A model generated the notes under the pieces. It was not told where the DNA came from. It saw nothing but the letters and a program-made list of their open reading frames with translations, and searched no databases. DNA of 64,000 nucleotides from an uncultured Eubacteriales bacterium (GTDB taxonomy: Bacteria; Bacillota; Clostridia; Lachnospirales; Lachnospiraceae), in the NCBI GenBank assembly GCA_949283695.1, contig CASDTX010000015.1, forward strand, positions 1-64,000. The letters are read 5' to 3'. Each line of letters opens with the position of its first letter. The first letter of the stretch is position 1. The position numbers and the translations under genes were made by a program. Positions 44,204-54,369 of the stretch are shown here, piece by piece.

Positions 44204-45610
44204 ATGTCATCAAAACATTTTCTGCTCCGCGGGACCATCATCCTGACCGCGGCCGGGCTGATCTCCCGGCTTATGGGATTCTTTTTCCGCATTTTCTTAA
44301 GCCACGCATTCGGAGAAGAAAGCGTCGGGCTGTATCAGCTGATTTTCCCGGTCTATGCCCTGTGTCTCTCTCTCAGCACAGCAGGTCTGCAGACCGCCGT
44401 TTCCCGTATGACTGCCGCCAAAGCAGCTCTGGGAAAAGAAAAAGAGGCCAGAAGCGTACTGGGTATCGCTCTCAGCCTCACACTCACAGTATCATTCATA
44501 GAAATCCTTCTTGTTCAGCAGAATGCAGAATGGATCGCCCAATCTTTCCTCGGTGATCCCCGCTGTACGGAAATGCTGCTTCTCATCTCCTACGCACTGC
44601 CCTGCGCTGCCATCCACAGCTGTATCTGCGGTTACAGTTTCGGGCTCCAGCGCACAGAGCTGCCTGCCATCAGTCAGCTCATTGAGCAGTCTGTCCGCAT
44701 CCTTTTCGTACTTCTGTTATTCTTCATCCAGCAAAAGACCGGCAGCACCCCCACGATCCGTCTGGCTGCCGCCGGAATCACAGCCGGGGAACTCGCCTCC
44801 GCCCTGTTCGCCGTGCGCTGTCTCTCACGGGAGCGGACAGACGGCCGGCCCGTCTCCCAGACAGCCCGCCAAAGCAGCCGCCGCTTCCCGGGGCATGTCC
44901 GCACAGGACTTCACCAAGCCCGAAAAACCATACGCGAGCTGCTCACCCTCTCCCTGCCGCTGACAGCCAGCCGGGTGACCGTTACACTTCTCCAGAGCAT
45001 TGAGGCCGCTTCCATCCCCGCCTGTCTGAAGTTCCACGGTCTGACCGGCAGTGAAGCATTGAGTCTGTACGGGGTTCTCACTGGCATGGCGATGCCCTGC
45101 ATCCTCTTTCCCTCTGCCATCACGGGCTCTGTGGGAACGGTCCTCATGCCGGCAGTCAGCGCCACCCAGGCTTCCGGCAGCCGCACTGCCATCATCCGCC
45201 TGCTGAAGAAGGCGGTGGGGAGCTGCCTCATCCTGGGCCTGGCCTGCTGTCTGTTCTTTCTGATCTTCGGCAGGCTCATCGGACAGCTCCTGTTCCACAG
45301 CAGCACCGCCGGGAAATTCATCCTCACACTGGCCTGGATCTGCCCCTTCCTCTATACGAACACTGCTCTCACAAGCGCCATCAACGGACTGGGCAAAACA
45401 GGCTGTACCTTTCTGATCAATGCATCCGGACTGCTGATCCGGATCGCCGGGGTATTTCTGGCCATCCCCGCCTTCGGGATGCAGGGGTATCTCTGGGGCC
45501 TGCTGTTAAGTCAGCTTGTGGTATCTGTTCTCTCTGTGGCCGTTCTCCTCACTGCAGCACAGAGAGGAAAGCCTTCACCAGAATCGGGTTTACATACAGC
45601 TCCAGAATAA
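44204..45610 (+). CDS. SpoVB-like polysaccharide/lipid flippase (MOP superfamily)
   Basis: 468 residues with about 12 to 14 membrane segments. The opening GTIILTAAGLISRLMGFFFRIFLSHAFG matches SpoVB/MurJ-type proteins. GAGGTGA lies just before the ATG at 44204. In Bacillus SpoVB is needed for the spore cortex; related proteins flip lipid II. The 3' end overlaps spoIIM by 62 bp tail to tail. Confidence 0.87.
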   Translation: MSSKHFLLRGTIILTAAGLISRLMGFFFRIFLSHAFGEESVGLYQLIFPVYALCLSLSTAGLQTAVSRMTAAKAALGKEKEARSVLGIALSLTLTVSFIEILLVQQNAEWIAQSFLGDPRCTEMLLLISYALPCAAIHSCICGYSFGLQRTELPAISQLIEQSVRILFVLLLFFIQQKTGSTPTIRLAAAGITAGELASALFAVRCLSRERTDGRPVSQTARQSSRRFPGHVRTGLHQARKTIRELLTLSLPLTASRVTVTLLQSIEAASIPACLKFHGLTGSEALSLYGVLTGMAMPCILFPSAITGSVGTVLMPAVSATQASGSRTAIIRLLKKAVGSCLILGLACCLFFLIFGRLIGQLLFHSSTAGKFILTLAWICPFLYTNTALTSAINGLGKTGCTFLINASGLLIRIAGVFLAIPAFGMQGYLWGLLLSQLVVSVLSVAVLLTAAQRGKPSPESGLHTAPE

Positions 45611-46091
45611 TTCCCACAGACATACACAGCAGCACAAATACGATCTTCTGACGGTTCCAGCTGCTCTGTGCCGCTGCATAGCAGTTCCAGAGCAGCACCA
45701 GATATGCCGGAATATAGAAGAAAAATTGAGGCACCAGTCCTGTCAGACACAGAAGACATCCCCTGATCCCCATATTCAGCACTGCCGCAGAGATCAGAAT
45801 CCCCCACGACATGCCCGTCCATGCAAGAAACAATGCAGCCGCAGCTCTGCGCAGCCTGGTAAATGAGAGCCCGGCCAGTACAAGAAGAGGAAGCGCCCGC
45901 AGTCTCAGAAGATACCACAGATACTCCCTCACATCAATCTGAACCGTGCGGAATTGATTCAGAAAATAATCACTGAATATTCCCGGCTCTGCCATATAGT
46001 TCTTTGCAATAAAGTTCACATAAAGAATGCCGAGCAGAAATCCCGGCATAAAGAAAACAAGCAGCTGTTTCCTTGTATGAAATACCCTCAT
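45549..46091 (-). CDS. spoIIM: Stage II sporulation protein M
   Basis: 180 residues with about five membrane segments, ending ELYVNPILVKAFLSVLQ, a C-terminus typical of SpoIIM. It is part of the DMP complex for engulfment in Bacillus. nudF lies directly upstream, the same neighbour as in Bacillus. A possible sigma-E promoter precedes it. Its last 62 bp overlap the convergent flippase gene. Confidence 0.85.
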   Translation of the reverse strand: MRVFHTRKQLLVFFMPGFLLGILYVNFIAKNYMAEPGIFSDYFLNQFRTVQIDVREYLWYLLRLRALPLLVLAGLSFTRLRRAAAALFLAWTGMSWGILISAAVLNMGIRGCLLCLTGLVPQFFFYIPAYLVLLWNCYAAAQSSWNRQKIVFVLLCMSVGIILELYVNPILVKAFLSVLQ

Positions 46092-46121
46092 AACTCCTCC
46101 TCATACCGCTGTGGATATTTC

Positions 46122-46149
46122 ATTATATGCCGGGACTGTCCGATTATTC
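46122..46149 (-). promoter_or_regulatory. Possible sigma-E promoter of spoIIM
   Basis: On the minus strand GAATAAT (46143-46149), a 13-bp spacer, then CATATAAT (46122-46129), close to the sigma-E pattern (CATACAAT -10). spoIIM is under sigma-E in Bacillus. The match is by eye only. Confidence 0.4.
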
Positions 46150-46175
46150 TTTTCAGTTATATAAGCAGCACGTTC

Positions 46176-46715
46176 TCATTTCCCATACTTTACTGCATAA
46201 GCCATAAGGGATGCCACCGTCTTCGCGTCTTCAATCTCTCCGCTTAAGATCTTCTCCTTCAGTTCATCCAGCGGATATGCCTTCAGGTCAATAAACTCAT
46301 CCTCATCCAGATGCTGTCTCGACGGAATCAAGTCTTTCGCCACATATACTTCGATCCTCTCGTTGCAGAACGCCACCGTTGTGCGAAGCGTGATCAGCCG
46401 CTCCAGATTCTCGCTCCGATACCCGGTTTCTTCTTCCAGTTCTCTGGAAGCACAAAGCAGTCCCGGCTCATCCTCCGCATCCAGAGCGCCGGCCGGAATC
46501 TCCAGCGTATAGCGGTCGAGCGCGTTGCGGTACTGCCGCACCATCAGGATCTTCCCGTCGTCCGTAACGGGCACTACTGCCGCTGCTCCTTTGTGTTTGA
46601 TGAAATCCCAGATCACCGTGTGGTCCCCGTTTATTTCCATGGTATCCTGATAAAAATCAATAATTTTCCCCTTGAACTTCAATTCTCTGTTCAGACGCTT
46701 AATCTTCTCGCTCAT
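46176..46715 (-). CDS. nudF: ADP-ribose pyrophosphatase (NUDIX hydrolase)
   Basis: 179 residues. The Nudix box runs from GALDAEDEPGLLCASRELEE to ETGY and beyond, with the REXXEEXG core intact. It hydrolyses ADP-ribose in known homologues. AGGAAATT precedes the ATG. Adjacent to spoIIM, as in Bacillus. Confidence 0.94.
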   Translation of the reverse strand: MSEKIKRLNRELKFKGKIIDFYQDTMEINGDHTVIWDFIKHKGAAAVVPVTDDGKILMVRQYRNALDRYTLEIPAGALDAEDEPGLLCASRELEEETGYRSENLERLITLRTTVAFCNERIEVYVAKDLIPSRQHLDEDEFIDLKAYPLDELKEKILSGEIEDAKTVASLMAYAVKYGK

Positions 46716-46783
46716 AATTTCCTGTTCTCCTTCCTCTGATTCACACGTTCTTCTTGTCCGCGTGCTCCTCTAACCTGCATTTT

Positions 46784-46851
46784 TGCTGCATTTTCTCTTT
46801 TGCTGCATTTCCTCTTTTACTGCACTTCCCCTTTTGCTGCACTTCCGCTTA
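46784..46851. repeat. Four tandem copies of a 17-bp repeat
   Basis: Units at 46784-46800, 46801-46817, 46818-46834 and 46835-46851, consensus TGCTGCATTTCCTCTTT with one to four changes each. They lie between the nudF start (minus) and the rny terminator. On the minus strand each unit reads AAAGAGGAAATGCAGCA, resembling a Shine-Dalgarno plus ATG. Confidence 0.85.
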
Positions 46852-46854
46852 TCG

Positions 46855-46886
46855 AAAAAGAAAGCCCTCGTCTTTCGACAAGGGCT
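46855..46886 (-). terminator. Terminator after rny
   Basis: A 10-bp stem with a UUUC-type loop (46877-46886 with 46863-46872) followed by TTTCTTTTTC on the minus strand, about 30 bp past the rny stop. Confidence 0.9.
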
Positions 46887-46914
46887 GACCTTTCTTTGCT
46901 GTTATGATCGATTG

Positions 46915-48468
46915 CTATTTTGCGTAATCTGTCGCCCGTGACTCACGGATTACATTTACTTTAATCTGTCCAGGATACTCCAGCTCAAACTCAATCTGTT
47001 TTGCAATATCTCTGGCCATAAGCACCATATCATCATCAGATACCTGCTCTGGAACTACCATAACACGAATCTCTCTGCCTGCCTGAATGGCAAAAGATTT
47101 ATCCACACCTTTAAACTGGTTGGTTATCTCTTCTAACTGTTTCAATCTGTTTGTATATGTTTCGATGGTTTCCCGCCTTGCGCCTGGTCTTGCCGCTGAA
47201 ATCGTGTCGGCAGCCTGTACCACGCAGGCGATCAGAGTCTGCGGCTCCACATCTCCATGATGTGCTTCCACAGCATTAATAACGGTAGCGGACTCCTTAT
47301 ATTTCCTGCAGAGATCCACACCGATCTGGATATGTGACCCTTCTACGTCATGGTCGATCGATTTTCCTATATCATGCAGAAGTCCGGCGCGTTTCGCCAT
47401 TCTGACGTCAATACCGATCTCCGCCGCAAGAAGGCCTGCGAGCTGTGCCACTTCAATCGAATGCTTCAGTGCATTCTGACCATAGCTCGTTCTGAACTTC
47501 ATGCGTCCGAGGAGGCGGATCAGTTCCGGATGAATGCCCGGCACTCCGACTTCAAGTGCTGCAGCCTCTCCTTCTTCTCTGATCATCGCATCGACTTCTT
47601 TCTGCGCCTTCTCTACCATTTCCTCAATTCTGGCCGGATGGATACGGCCGTCCACGATCAGCCGTTCAAGGGCGATCCTTGCAACTTCACGGCGGATCGG
47701 ATCAAATCCGGATAAAACGACAGCTTCCGGTGTATCGTCAATAATCAGTTCCACGCCGGTAAGCGTCTCAAGCGTACGGATATTCCTTCCCTCACGCCCG
47801 ATGATGCGTCCTTTCATCTCATCGCTGGGAAGCTGAACGACAGAGATCGTCGTCTCAGCCACATGGTCTGCGGCACATCTCTGGATAGCGTTGACAACAT
47901 ATTCTTTCGCTTTCTTGTCCGCCTCTTCCTTCGCCTGTGTCTCCAGCTCTCTGACCATCTTCGCAGTGTCATGCTTGACATCTTGTTCAACAGTTTTCAA
48001 CAGATATTCTTTTGCCTGTTCGGAGGTAAGCCCTGAGATTCGTTCCAGTTCCTGTACACGTTTCTGACTCATTTCTTCTACCCTGGCTTCCCGCTGACGG
48101 AGCTGTTCTTCTTTGGACGCCAGCTTTGACTCCCGATGTTCTAATGCATCGGAGCGCTTGTCGACCGCTTCTTCCTTGGAAAGGACACGTTTCTCATAGC
48201 GCTGAAGTTCTGCTCTTCTCTCCTTGGTCTCCTTTTCAAGATCATTCTTGGTCTTGATAGATTCTTCCTTCACTTCCAGAAGAGCTTCTTTCTTCGTCGT
48301 CTCAGCAGTCTTCACAGCGTCGTCAATGATTTCCCTGGCTCTGACTTCTGCATTTCCAATCTTGCTCTCAGCATTCTTCTTCAGATTGGAAATCGTCAGA
48401 TAATGGGAAACAACTGCTCCAACTATCAACGCGAGGGCCGCGGCAATTATAGTCCATACTATATGCAC
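46915..48468 (-). CDS. rny: Ribonuclease Y, GTG start
   Basis: 517 residues. An N-terminal membrane anchor ([20 protein letters not shown]) is followed by a long coiled coil (about 25-190), a KH domain ([17 protein letters not shown]) and an HD domain ([14 protein letters not shown]). It starts mRNA decay at the membrane. GTG at 48466-48468 has GGAGG 7 nt upstream. Confidence 0.97.
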   Translation of the reverse strand: MHIVWTIIAAALALIVGAVVSHYLTISNLKKNAESKIGNAEVRAREIIDDAVKTAETTKKEALLEVKEESIKTKNDLEKETKERRAELQRYEKRVLSKEEAVDKRSDALEHRESKLASKEEQLRQREARVEEMSQKRVQELERISGLTSEQAKEYLLKTVEQDVKHDTAKMVRELETQAKEEADKKAKEYVVNAIQRCAADHVAETTISVVQLPSDEMKGRIIGREGRNIRTLETLTGVELIIDDTPEAVVLSGFDPIRREVARIALERLIVDGRIHPARIEEMVEKAQKEVDAMIREEGEAAALEVGVPGIHPELIRLLGRMKFRTSYGQNALKHSIEVAQLAGLLAAEIGIDVRMAKRAGLLHDIGKSIDHDVEGSHIQIGVDLCRKYKESATVINAVEAHHGDVEPQTLIACVVQAADTISAARPGARRETIETYTNRLKQLEEITNQFKGVDKSFAIQAGREIRVMVVPEQVSDDDMVLMARDIAKQIEFELEYPGQIKVNVIRESRATDYAK

Positions 48469-48524
48469 AGGAGCACCTCCTTATTCAATTTTCATTGTAC
48501 ATAATACTTAAATACAACAGTTAA

Positions 48525-48553
48525 ATTTTATACTGTTTTCACAACAATGTCAA
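48525..48553 (-). promoter_or_regulatory. Sigma-A promoter of rny
   Basis: TTGACA (48548-48553) and TAAAAT (48525-48530) on the minus strand, 17-bp spacer. The -35 box overlaps the recX stop codon. Confidence 0.8.
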
Positions 48554-49173
48554 GCATCCATGTTGTAATTTTGTATCACTTGACGGACCGTATCGTAGCG
48601 GAATCCTTTCCGGCCCAAATAGGCATAGATCTTCTGCAGTCCGGCCTCATCCGCCGTCTCCGGATCGAACCGCTTCTTCCGCAGAATATTGCGCACTGCA
48701 GCGGCTTCCCCATCCGTTTCTCCGCAGTCGCTGCAGGCCTCAAACGCACGGCTGATCTGTTCCGACGTCAGTCCTTTCTGCATCAGCGCCGCCCGGATCT
48801 CCTGCCGGCTTTTCGTTCCCTGCCGGCTTCTGACAAAGTTCTCTGCATAGCGCTCGTCGTTCAGATATCCGAAAGATTTCACATAGGCTACCGCCGCATC
48901 AACAATATCGGAAGGATAGAGGCCCTGTCTGAGCTTCTCCCGCAGGGCAGCTTCCGTGCGGTCCATATCCTCCAGCAAATGCATGGCCCGCAGCTTCGCC
49001 CTCTTCAGAATCACTTCGTTTCGGATCTTCTCCACAGTCTCCTCGGGAATCTCCGCGCCTTCCTGCAGGCCGAACTTGGACAGTTCCCCTTTGTAGAGGA
49101 CAAATGCAAATGCGCCGTCCAAATCTACTTTGAACTTTGTCTTGGTGCAGGATTCTACTTTTGTGACAATCAT
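48550..49173 (-). CDS. recX: RecX regulatory protein
   Basis: 207 residues, helical, with repeated RecX motifs ([38 protein letters not shown]). RecX modulates RecA filaments. It overlaps the recA stop by 4 bp, so it is made from the recA transcript and shares its LexA control. Confidence 0.93.
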   Translation of the reverse strand: MIVTKVESCTKTKFKVDLDGAFAFVLYKGELSKFGLQEGAEIPEETVEKIRNEVILKRAKLRAMHLLEDMDRTEAALREKLRQGLYPSDIVDAAVAYVKSFGYLNDERYAENFVRSRQGTKSRQEIRAALMQKGLTSEQISRAFEACSDCGETDGEAAAVRNILRKKRFDPETADEAGLQKIYAYLGRKGFRYDTVRQVIQNYNMDA

Positions 49174-50288
49174 TCTTTCTTTCCGCCTTTGAGCGACAGG
49201 TCGCTGCTGCGTCCGCTCTTAGGCTCTGTTCCCGCCGGTTCCCCGGCCGGGCCGGCCGGCTTCTCCTCTTCGCTCTCTGTCATCCCTTCTCCATTCAGGT
49301 GATAGTGCGCCCGCACTTTCTGATCCAGCTCTTCCATCACCTGCGGATGGCTTTCCAGATAAGCCTTGGCATTCTCCCGGCCCTGGCCGATCTTCTCGCC
49401 GTTGTACGCGTACCAGGCACCGCTCTTCTTGACCAGGTCGATGTTCGTCGCAAGATCCAGGATATCTCCTTCTTTGGAAATTCCTTTTCCGAACATAATA
49501 TCAAACTCTGCCTCCTTGAAAGGCGGTGCGATCTTATTCTTCACGATCTTGATACGCGTCCGGTTGCCGACCATCTCTCCGCTCTGCTTAAGCGTCTCGA
49601 TTCTTCTCACGTCCATCCGCACGGAAGCATAAAACTTCAGCGCACGGCCTCCGGTCGTTGTCTCCGGGTTGCCGAACATCACGCCCACCTTCTCACGAAG
49701 CTGATTGATAAAGATCACGACACAGTTCGACTTGCTGATCACAGGCGTCAGCTTCCTCAGTGCCTGCGACATCAGTCTGGCCTGAAGTCCCACATGGCTG
49801 TCTCCCATGTCGCCCTCGATCTCCTGCTTCGGAACAAGAGCAGCCACAGAGTCGATGACAATAATGTCAATCGCTCCCGAGCGCACCATCGTCTCCGCAA
49901 TCTCCAGGCCCTGATCTCCGCTGTCCGGCTGAGAAATGTAGAGTTCATCAATATCCACCCCGATATTCTTCGCATAGACCGGATCGAGCGCATGCTCTGC
50001 GTCAATAAATCCCGCGATTCCGCCCCGTTTCTGAACCTCCGCGATCATATGAAGCGCAACCGTCGTTTTACCGCTGGATTCTGGTCCGTATATCTCAATC
50101 ACACGCCCCTTCGGAACTCCGCCCAATCCCAGGGCAAGATCCAGGCTCAGACAACCTGTGGGAACGGTCTCCACTGCCACATGGGCACCGGACTCTCCCA
50201 GTTTCATAACCGCCCCTTTGCCGAAATCTTTCTCTAGTTTTGCGATTGCCGCGTCTAATGCCTTTTTCTTCTCATCACTTACTGCCAT
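49170..50288 (-). CDS. recA: Recombinase RecA
   Basis: 372 residues from [12 protein letters not shown], with AAAGGAG 9 nt upstream; a 30-bp in-frame extension lacks such a site. Walker A is [12 protein letters not shown], with the L2 loop region [22 protein letters not shown]. The C-terminus is acidic then Gly/Pro/Lys-rich. The gene is preceded by a LexA box. Confidence 0.98.
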   Translation of the reverse strand: MAVSDEKKKALDAAIAKLEKDFGKGAVMKLGESGAHVAVETVPTGCLSLDLALGLGGVPKGRVIEIYGPESSGKTTVALHMIAEVQKRGGIAGFIDAEHALDPVYAKNIGVDIDELYISQPDSGDQGLEIAETMVRSGAIDIIVIDSVAALVPKQEIEGDMGDSHVGLQARLMSQALRKLTPVISKSNCVVIFINQLREKVGVMFGNPETTTGGRALKFYASVRMDVRRIETLKQSGEMVGNRTRIKIVKNKIAPPFKEAEFDIMFGKGISKEGDILDLATNIDLVKKSGAWYAYNGEKIGQGRENAKAYLESHPQVMEELDQKVRAHYHLNGEGMTESEEEKPAGPAGEPAGTEPKSGRSSDLSLKGGKKE

Positions 50289-50311
50289 ATTCAGATTCTC
50301 CTTTTCTGTAT

Positions 50312-50365
50312 CGAACAATTGTTCGCATCTGGTACTATAGTATTATACTTACTCTTAATTGTCAA
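50312..50365 (-). promoter_or_regulatory. recA promoter with LexA (SOS) box
   Basis: TTGACA (50360-50365), 17-bp spacer, TACTAT (50337-50342) on the minus strand. The palindrome CGAACAATTGTTCG (50312-50325), a good match to the Gram-positive LexA box, covers the start region, so LexA would block transcription until DNA damage. Confidence 0.93.
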
Positions 50366-50506
50366 CAACATTTTACTCACTGGAATCTCACGCTGAAACA
50401 GGCCGGTCTGAATATACCGGAATGCCTGCCCGGGAACAGAATCTGTACCTTCTTCCTGACAATGTCTGCGGAAAGAATAGCACATCAGGCAAGAAAAGGC
50501 AACCGA

Positions 50507-50629
50507 ATGACAGAAATCATTGCGAAAAACGTAACAGTGAAAACAGTAGCAGCAGCCACACTGCCGGATCCTGAACGGATCCGGCAGCTGACAGAAACCA
50601 TATTACATACAGAGGCCTGCGCCTCCTGA
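50507..50629 (+). CDS. Possible 40-residue small protein
   Basis: ATG to TGA, 40 residues, beginning MTEIIAKNVTVKTVAAATLP and ending in TEACAS. AAAAGG lies 7 nt upstream. It contains a perfect DNA hairpin (TGCCGGATCC with GGATCCGGCA near 50562-50587). No promoter was identified and the protein is not recognised. It fills the gap between recA and the nucleoside transporter genes. Confidence 0.4.
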   Translation: MTEIIAKNVTVKTVAAATLPDPERIRQLTETILHTEACAS

Positions 50630-50631
50630 AA

Positions 50632-51615
50632 TCACCGCTCCTCGCGGAAGTAATTCAGACCGCAGCTCTTTGGCTGGGCGTGTTCTCTGCTCTGTCTCAT
50701 ACTTGTGATCACAAGCACAAGAACCGTGGCAATATACGGGAACATATCATAGATCTGTGCCGGAAGTCCCGGGATTTTCACATACATACGCATCACCGTC
50801 AGTCCTCCGAACACCAGCGCCACCAGCATTCCCCTGGCCGGACTCCAGGTGGCGAAGATCACCAGCGCCACTGCCAGCCAGCCATATCCGCTGACACAGT
50901 TGTGAACCCACACGCCGGAGGTAGTAACCATACTCATATACATACCGCCGATTCCGCAGATTCCGCCGCCGATTACTGTGGCCAGATATTTATATAGTGT
51001 AATATTGATTCCGGCCGCATCCGCAGTCGCCGGATCCTCGCCCACTGCGCGGAGATTCAGTCCTACCCGGGAACGATTGAAGAACCAGGCCATGATCACC
51101 GCGGTCACCACAGCGAAATACACCAGCCAGTTATACCGGAACAAGAGCGGTCCGATCACGGGAAGATCGGAAAGGACCGGGATATTCAAGCTGGAAAAGG
51201 CTTTCTTGGTCACATCCGTCACCGCCACATATCCGCCGGCTTTCTGTCCGATATATTCGCCGAAAAAGTTTCCGAAGCCTGTACCGAAAATCGTAAGTGT
51301 AAGTCCCGTTACGTTCTGATTCGCCCGCAGCGTGATCGTCAGGAAACTGTAGATCAGCGCCCCGCACGCCCCGGCAAGGAAAGAAGTCAGAAGCGCGACT
51401 GCCGCGGAAACGAATCCGCTCGGGGTTCCCCCGCCGCTGATCACGCCCTGTTCATAATAATAGGAGCCCGCAAGTCCGGTGATGGCGCCCATGAACATCA
51501 TGCCTTCTACACCGAGGTTCAGATTGCCTGATTTCTCTGTCAGAATCTCCCCCAGTGCTCCGAGAAGAAGCGGCGTTCCCGCCAGCACTGCTGCCACAAA
51601 AAATGTACTAAGCAT
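50632..51615 (-). CDS. Nucleoside ABC transporter permease (second subunit)
   Basis: 327 residues with about nine membrane segments, of the BMP/Nup branch of sugar-type permeases: EKSGNLNLGVEGMMFMGA near the N-terminus and NLRAVGEDPATADAAGI as the ABC-contacting loop. It forms a heterodimer with the preceding permease and overlaps it by 8 bp. Confidence 0.92.
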   Translation of the reverse strand: MLSTFFVAAVLAGTPLLLGALGEILTEKSGNLNLGVEGMMFMGAITGLAGSYYYEQGVISGGGTPSGFVSAAVALLTSFLAGACGALIYSFLTITLRANQNVTGLTLTIFGTGFGNFFGEYIGQKAGGYVAVTDVTKKAFSSLNIPVLSDLPVIGPLLFRYNWLVYFAVVTAVIMAWFFNRSRVGLNLRAVGEDPATADAAGINITLYKYLATVIGGGICGIGGMYMSMVTTSGVWVHNCVSGYGWLAVALVIFATWSPARGMLVALVFGGLTVMRMYVKIPGLPAQIYDMFPYIATVLVLVITSMRQSREHAQPKSCGLNYFREER

Positions 51616-52705
51616 GTTCTTCCTCCTTTCCTCTTCGGATCAGTTTATAGGAAATGAAAAACTCACAGCCGAGCATGAAGAACAGGATAATTCCGATCAG
51701 CACATCCGCCGCAGAAGCCGGAATCTTAAACTGTGTCTGAATGGCGTTTGATCCTCGCTCCAGCATCGCGATGAATACCGACACGATCAACATGCCGAAG
51801 GGATTCATCTTCGCAAGCCAGGCCACCGTAATCGCAGTAAAGCCCACTCCTCCCGCGGTTCCTTCTGTGATCGTATAGTCAGCGCCCGCAAACTGAAGCA
51901 TCCCCACCAGCCCGCAGAGGGCGCCGGACAGGAACATGGTTCTCCGAAACACCTTTCCTACATTGATGCCCGCATACCGCGCCGTATTATTGCTCTCGCC
52001 TACAACCGCGATTTCATAGCCCTGTTTTGTCTTATTAAAGTAGATATAAGACACAACCACAAGGATCAGTGCCAGAATCCAGCCCCAGTGCACGCCCAGC
52101 ACTTTCGTAAGCCGGGCACCCGGAACCAGCATGGCAATCTTCGGATAGCTGCTGCCCGGAGCCTTCCAGGGTCCGTTCATCAGATATTTGATAAATGCCA
52201 GCGCAATATAGTTGAGCATCAGCGTAAAGAGGGTCTCATTGGTCCCCCATTTCGCCTTGCACACTGCCGGCAGAAGTCCATAGAGACCTCCCGCCACAAT
52301 TGCCGCCAGCATCATCAGAATCACCAGCGGAAGTTTCGGGAAAATATGGGCCGTAAACAGACCGAATGCGCCGGCCGCCACTGCTCCCACAAGGATCTGT
52401 CCCTCACCCCCGATATTCCAGAACTTCATCTTGAAGGCAAACGAGATTCCAATCGCAGTAATCAACAGCGGAACTGCGATTTTCACAGTCTCATATGTGA
52501 CTGTCTTAGATCCCCAGGCACCTTTCACCATGGACACATACACCGCAAACGGATTATGCCCCAGAACAAGGATCACAATCCCCCCTGTGATCAGGGAGAG
52601 AATGAATGCCGCGGCACGGATCGTCCAAGCCTTCTTCACTGAAATCGTATCCCGCTTCACCATCCTCAGAAGCGGTTCTTTTGCCTGTGTGCTCTGTGAA
52701 CTCAT
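51608..52705 (-). CDS. Nucleoside ABC transporter permease (first subunit)
   Basis: 365 residues with an extended N-terminus and about ten membrane segments. FWNIGGEGQILVGAVAAGAFG and YEIAVVGESNNTARYAGI are the permease landmarks of the BmpA-associated transporters. It overlaps the ATPase stop by 4 bp. Confidence 0.92.
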   Translation of the reverse strand: MSSQSTQAKEPLLRMVKRDTISVKKAWTIRAAAFILSLITGGIVILVLGHNPFAVYVSMVKGAWGSKTVTYETVKIAVPLLITAIGISFAFKMKFWNIGGEGQILVGAVAAGAFGLFTAHIFPKLPLVILMMLAAIVAGGLYGLLPAVCKAKWGTNETLFTLMLNYIALAFIKYLMNGPWKAPGSSYPKIAMLVPGARLTKVLGVHWGWILALILVVVSYIYFNKTKQGYEIAVVGESNNTARYAGINVGKVFRRTMFLSGALCGLVGMLQFAGADYTITEGTAGGVGFTAITVAWLAKMNPFGMLIVSVFIAMLERGSNAIQTQFKIPASAADVLIGIILFFMLGCEFFISYKLIRRGKEEEHA

Positions 52706-54273
52706 GCCGTCACCTCCTCATTCTTCCCCAGCTTTTCTCCATGTTCTGCATGAATCATCATGAGTCCGATCTCTTCTTTCGTAACTTTGCGCGGATCCAC
52801 GATGCCGCTTACTTTGCCCCCGCACATGACCATGATACGGTCTGAGAGCTGCATCAGTACGTCCAGATCTTCCCCGATGAAGATCACGGCCACACCTTTC
52901 TTCTTCTGCTCGTTGAGCAGATCATAGATACGGTAGGAGGAATTAATATCCAGTCCCCGCACCGGGTATGCCACAATCAGAACGGTCGGCTGACAGGCGA
53001 TCTCCCGTCCAAGGAGCACCTTCTGTACATTTCCTCCGGAAAGCCGTCCCACCGGCGTCTCTACGCCGGGCGTCACGATCTCCAGATCCCCAATCAGTTT
53101 CTCAGCCAGCGCTTTCGGAGCTTTCCGGTCCACGAACAGGCCTTTTCCGGACTTATAGCTTCTGAGCATAACATTGTCCGTCATGTCCATTCCGGCCACA
53201 AGTCCCATCCCCAGACGGTCCTCCGGCACGAATGCCATAGAAATACCCTTCTTCACAATTTCATCCGGTTTCAGTCCGAGGATCCGCTCCTGTACCGGTA
53301 CGCCTTCATGTTCCCCGGAATAAAGCACAGAACCGCCAATCGACGGATGCAGGCCTGCAATCGTCTCACAGAGTTCTTTCTGTCCGCTTCCCGCGATGCC
53401 TGCAACACCCAGGATCTCACCGCCGTATGCTTCGAAAGAAATATTGTCAAGGGCTTTTACCCCGTCTCCGTTCAGGCAGGTCAGATCGATCACCTGAAGC
53501 CGTTTCTCCCCGCGCTGCACAGCCGGGCGCTCGATCTCCAGACTGATGGGACGGCCCACCATCATTTCCGTAAGCTGCGCCTGATCTGTTTCTGCCGTGC
53601 TGACCACTCCGATATATTCTCCTTTTCGAAGAATCGCCACGCGGTCCGAGATCGCCATTACTTCATTGAGCTTATGGGTAATGATTATGATCGATTTACC
53701 GTCTTCCTTCATATTTCTCAGAACCGTGAACAGACGGTCCGTCTCCTGGGGAGTAAGAACCGCTGTCGGCTCGTCCAGAATCAGAATGTCGGCTCCTTTA
53801 TAAAGAACCTTTAAGATCTCCACGGTCTGCTTCTCCGAGACTGACATGTTATAGACCTTCTTGGACGGATCCAGCTCGAATCCGTACTTTCCGGCCAGTG
53901 CGGATACCTTCTGATTGATCTCGCGGCGGTTCACTGTTGCCTTCCCGCCAAGTCCCAGCACGATATTCTCCGCGGCAGTCAGCACGTCCACCAGTTTGAA
54001 ATGCTGATGGATCATACCGATTCCCAGAGCGAACGAATCTTTCGGGGAACGGATCGTAACCTCTGTTCCCTTGACATAGATCTCGCCGTGATCCGGGAAA
54101 TAGATTCCGGACAGCATATTCATCAGCGTTGTCTTTCCGCTGCCGTTCTCTCCGAGAAGTGCAAGGATCTCGCCGGTCTTCAATTCCAGATTGACATCCT
54201 TGTTGGCGGTTACCTTTCCAAATGTCTTCGTTACATGATGCATCTTTACCGCATACTCAGCTGCCTCTCCCAA
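52702..54273 (-). CDS. Nucleoside ABC transporter ATPase (tandem)
   Basis: 523 residues with two ABC domains. The first has a complete Walker A (GENGSGKTT), signature (NMSVSEKQTVEIL) and Walker B (ILILDEPTAVL). In the second, Walker A is reduced (GIAGSGQKEL), the signature is LSGGNVQKVLLGRE and Walker B is VLIVAYPVRGLD with the Glu missing, so only one site is likely fully active, as in other members. Confidence 0.94.
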   Translation of the reverse strand: MGEAAEYAVKMHHVTKTFGKVTANKDVNLELKTGEILALLGENGSGKTTLMNMLSGIYFPDHGEIYVKGTEVTIRSPKDSFALGIGMIHQHFKLVDVLTAAENIVLGLGGKATVNRREINQKVSALAGKYGFELDPSKKVYNMSVSEKQTVEILKVLYKGADILILDEPTAVLTPQETDRLFTVLRNMKEDGKSIIIITHKLNEVMAISDRVAILRKGEYIGVVSTAETDQAQLTEMMVGRPISLEIERPAVQRGEKRLQVIDLTCLNGDGVKALDNISFEAYGGEILGVAGIAGSGQKELCETIAGLHPSIGGSVLYSGEHEGVPVQERILGLKPDEIVKKGISMAFVPEDRLGMGLVAGMDMTDNVMLRSYKSGKGLFVDRKAPKALAEKLIGDLEIVTPGVETPVGRLSGGNVQKVLLGREIACQPTVLIVAYPVRGLDINSSYRIYDLLNEQKKKGVAVIFIGEDLDVLMQLSDRIMVMCGGKVSGIVDPRKVTKEEIGLMMIHAEHGEKLGKNEEVTA

Positions 54274-54369
54274 AATATCACCTTCCTTCTTTCTTATGTA
54301 CGTTCAGTGTCTGATAGCGTCAGTGTACAAAGAGCAACACTGCTGCAAAAAATACGGGAATACAGACAA

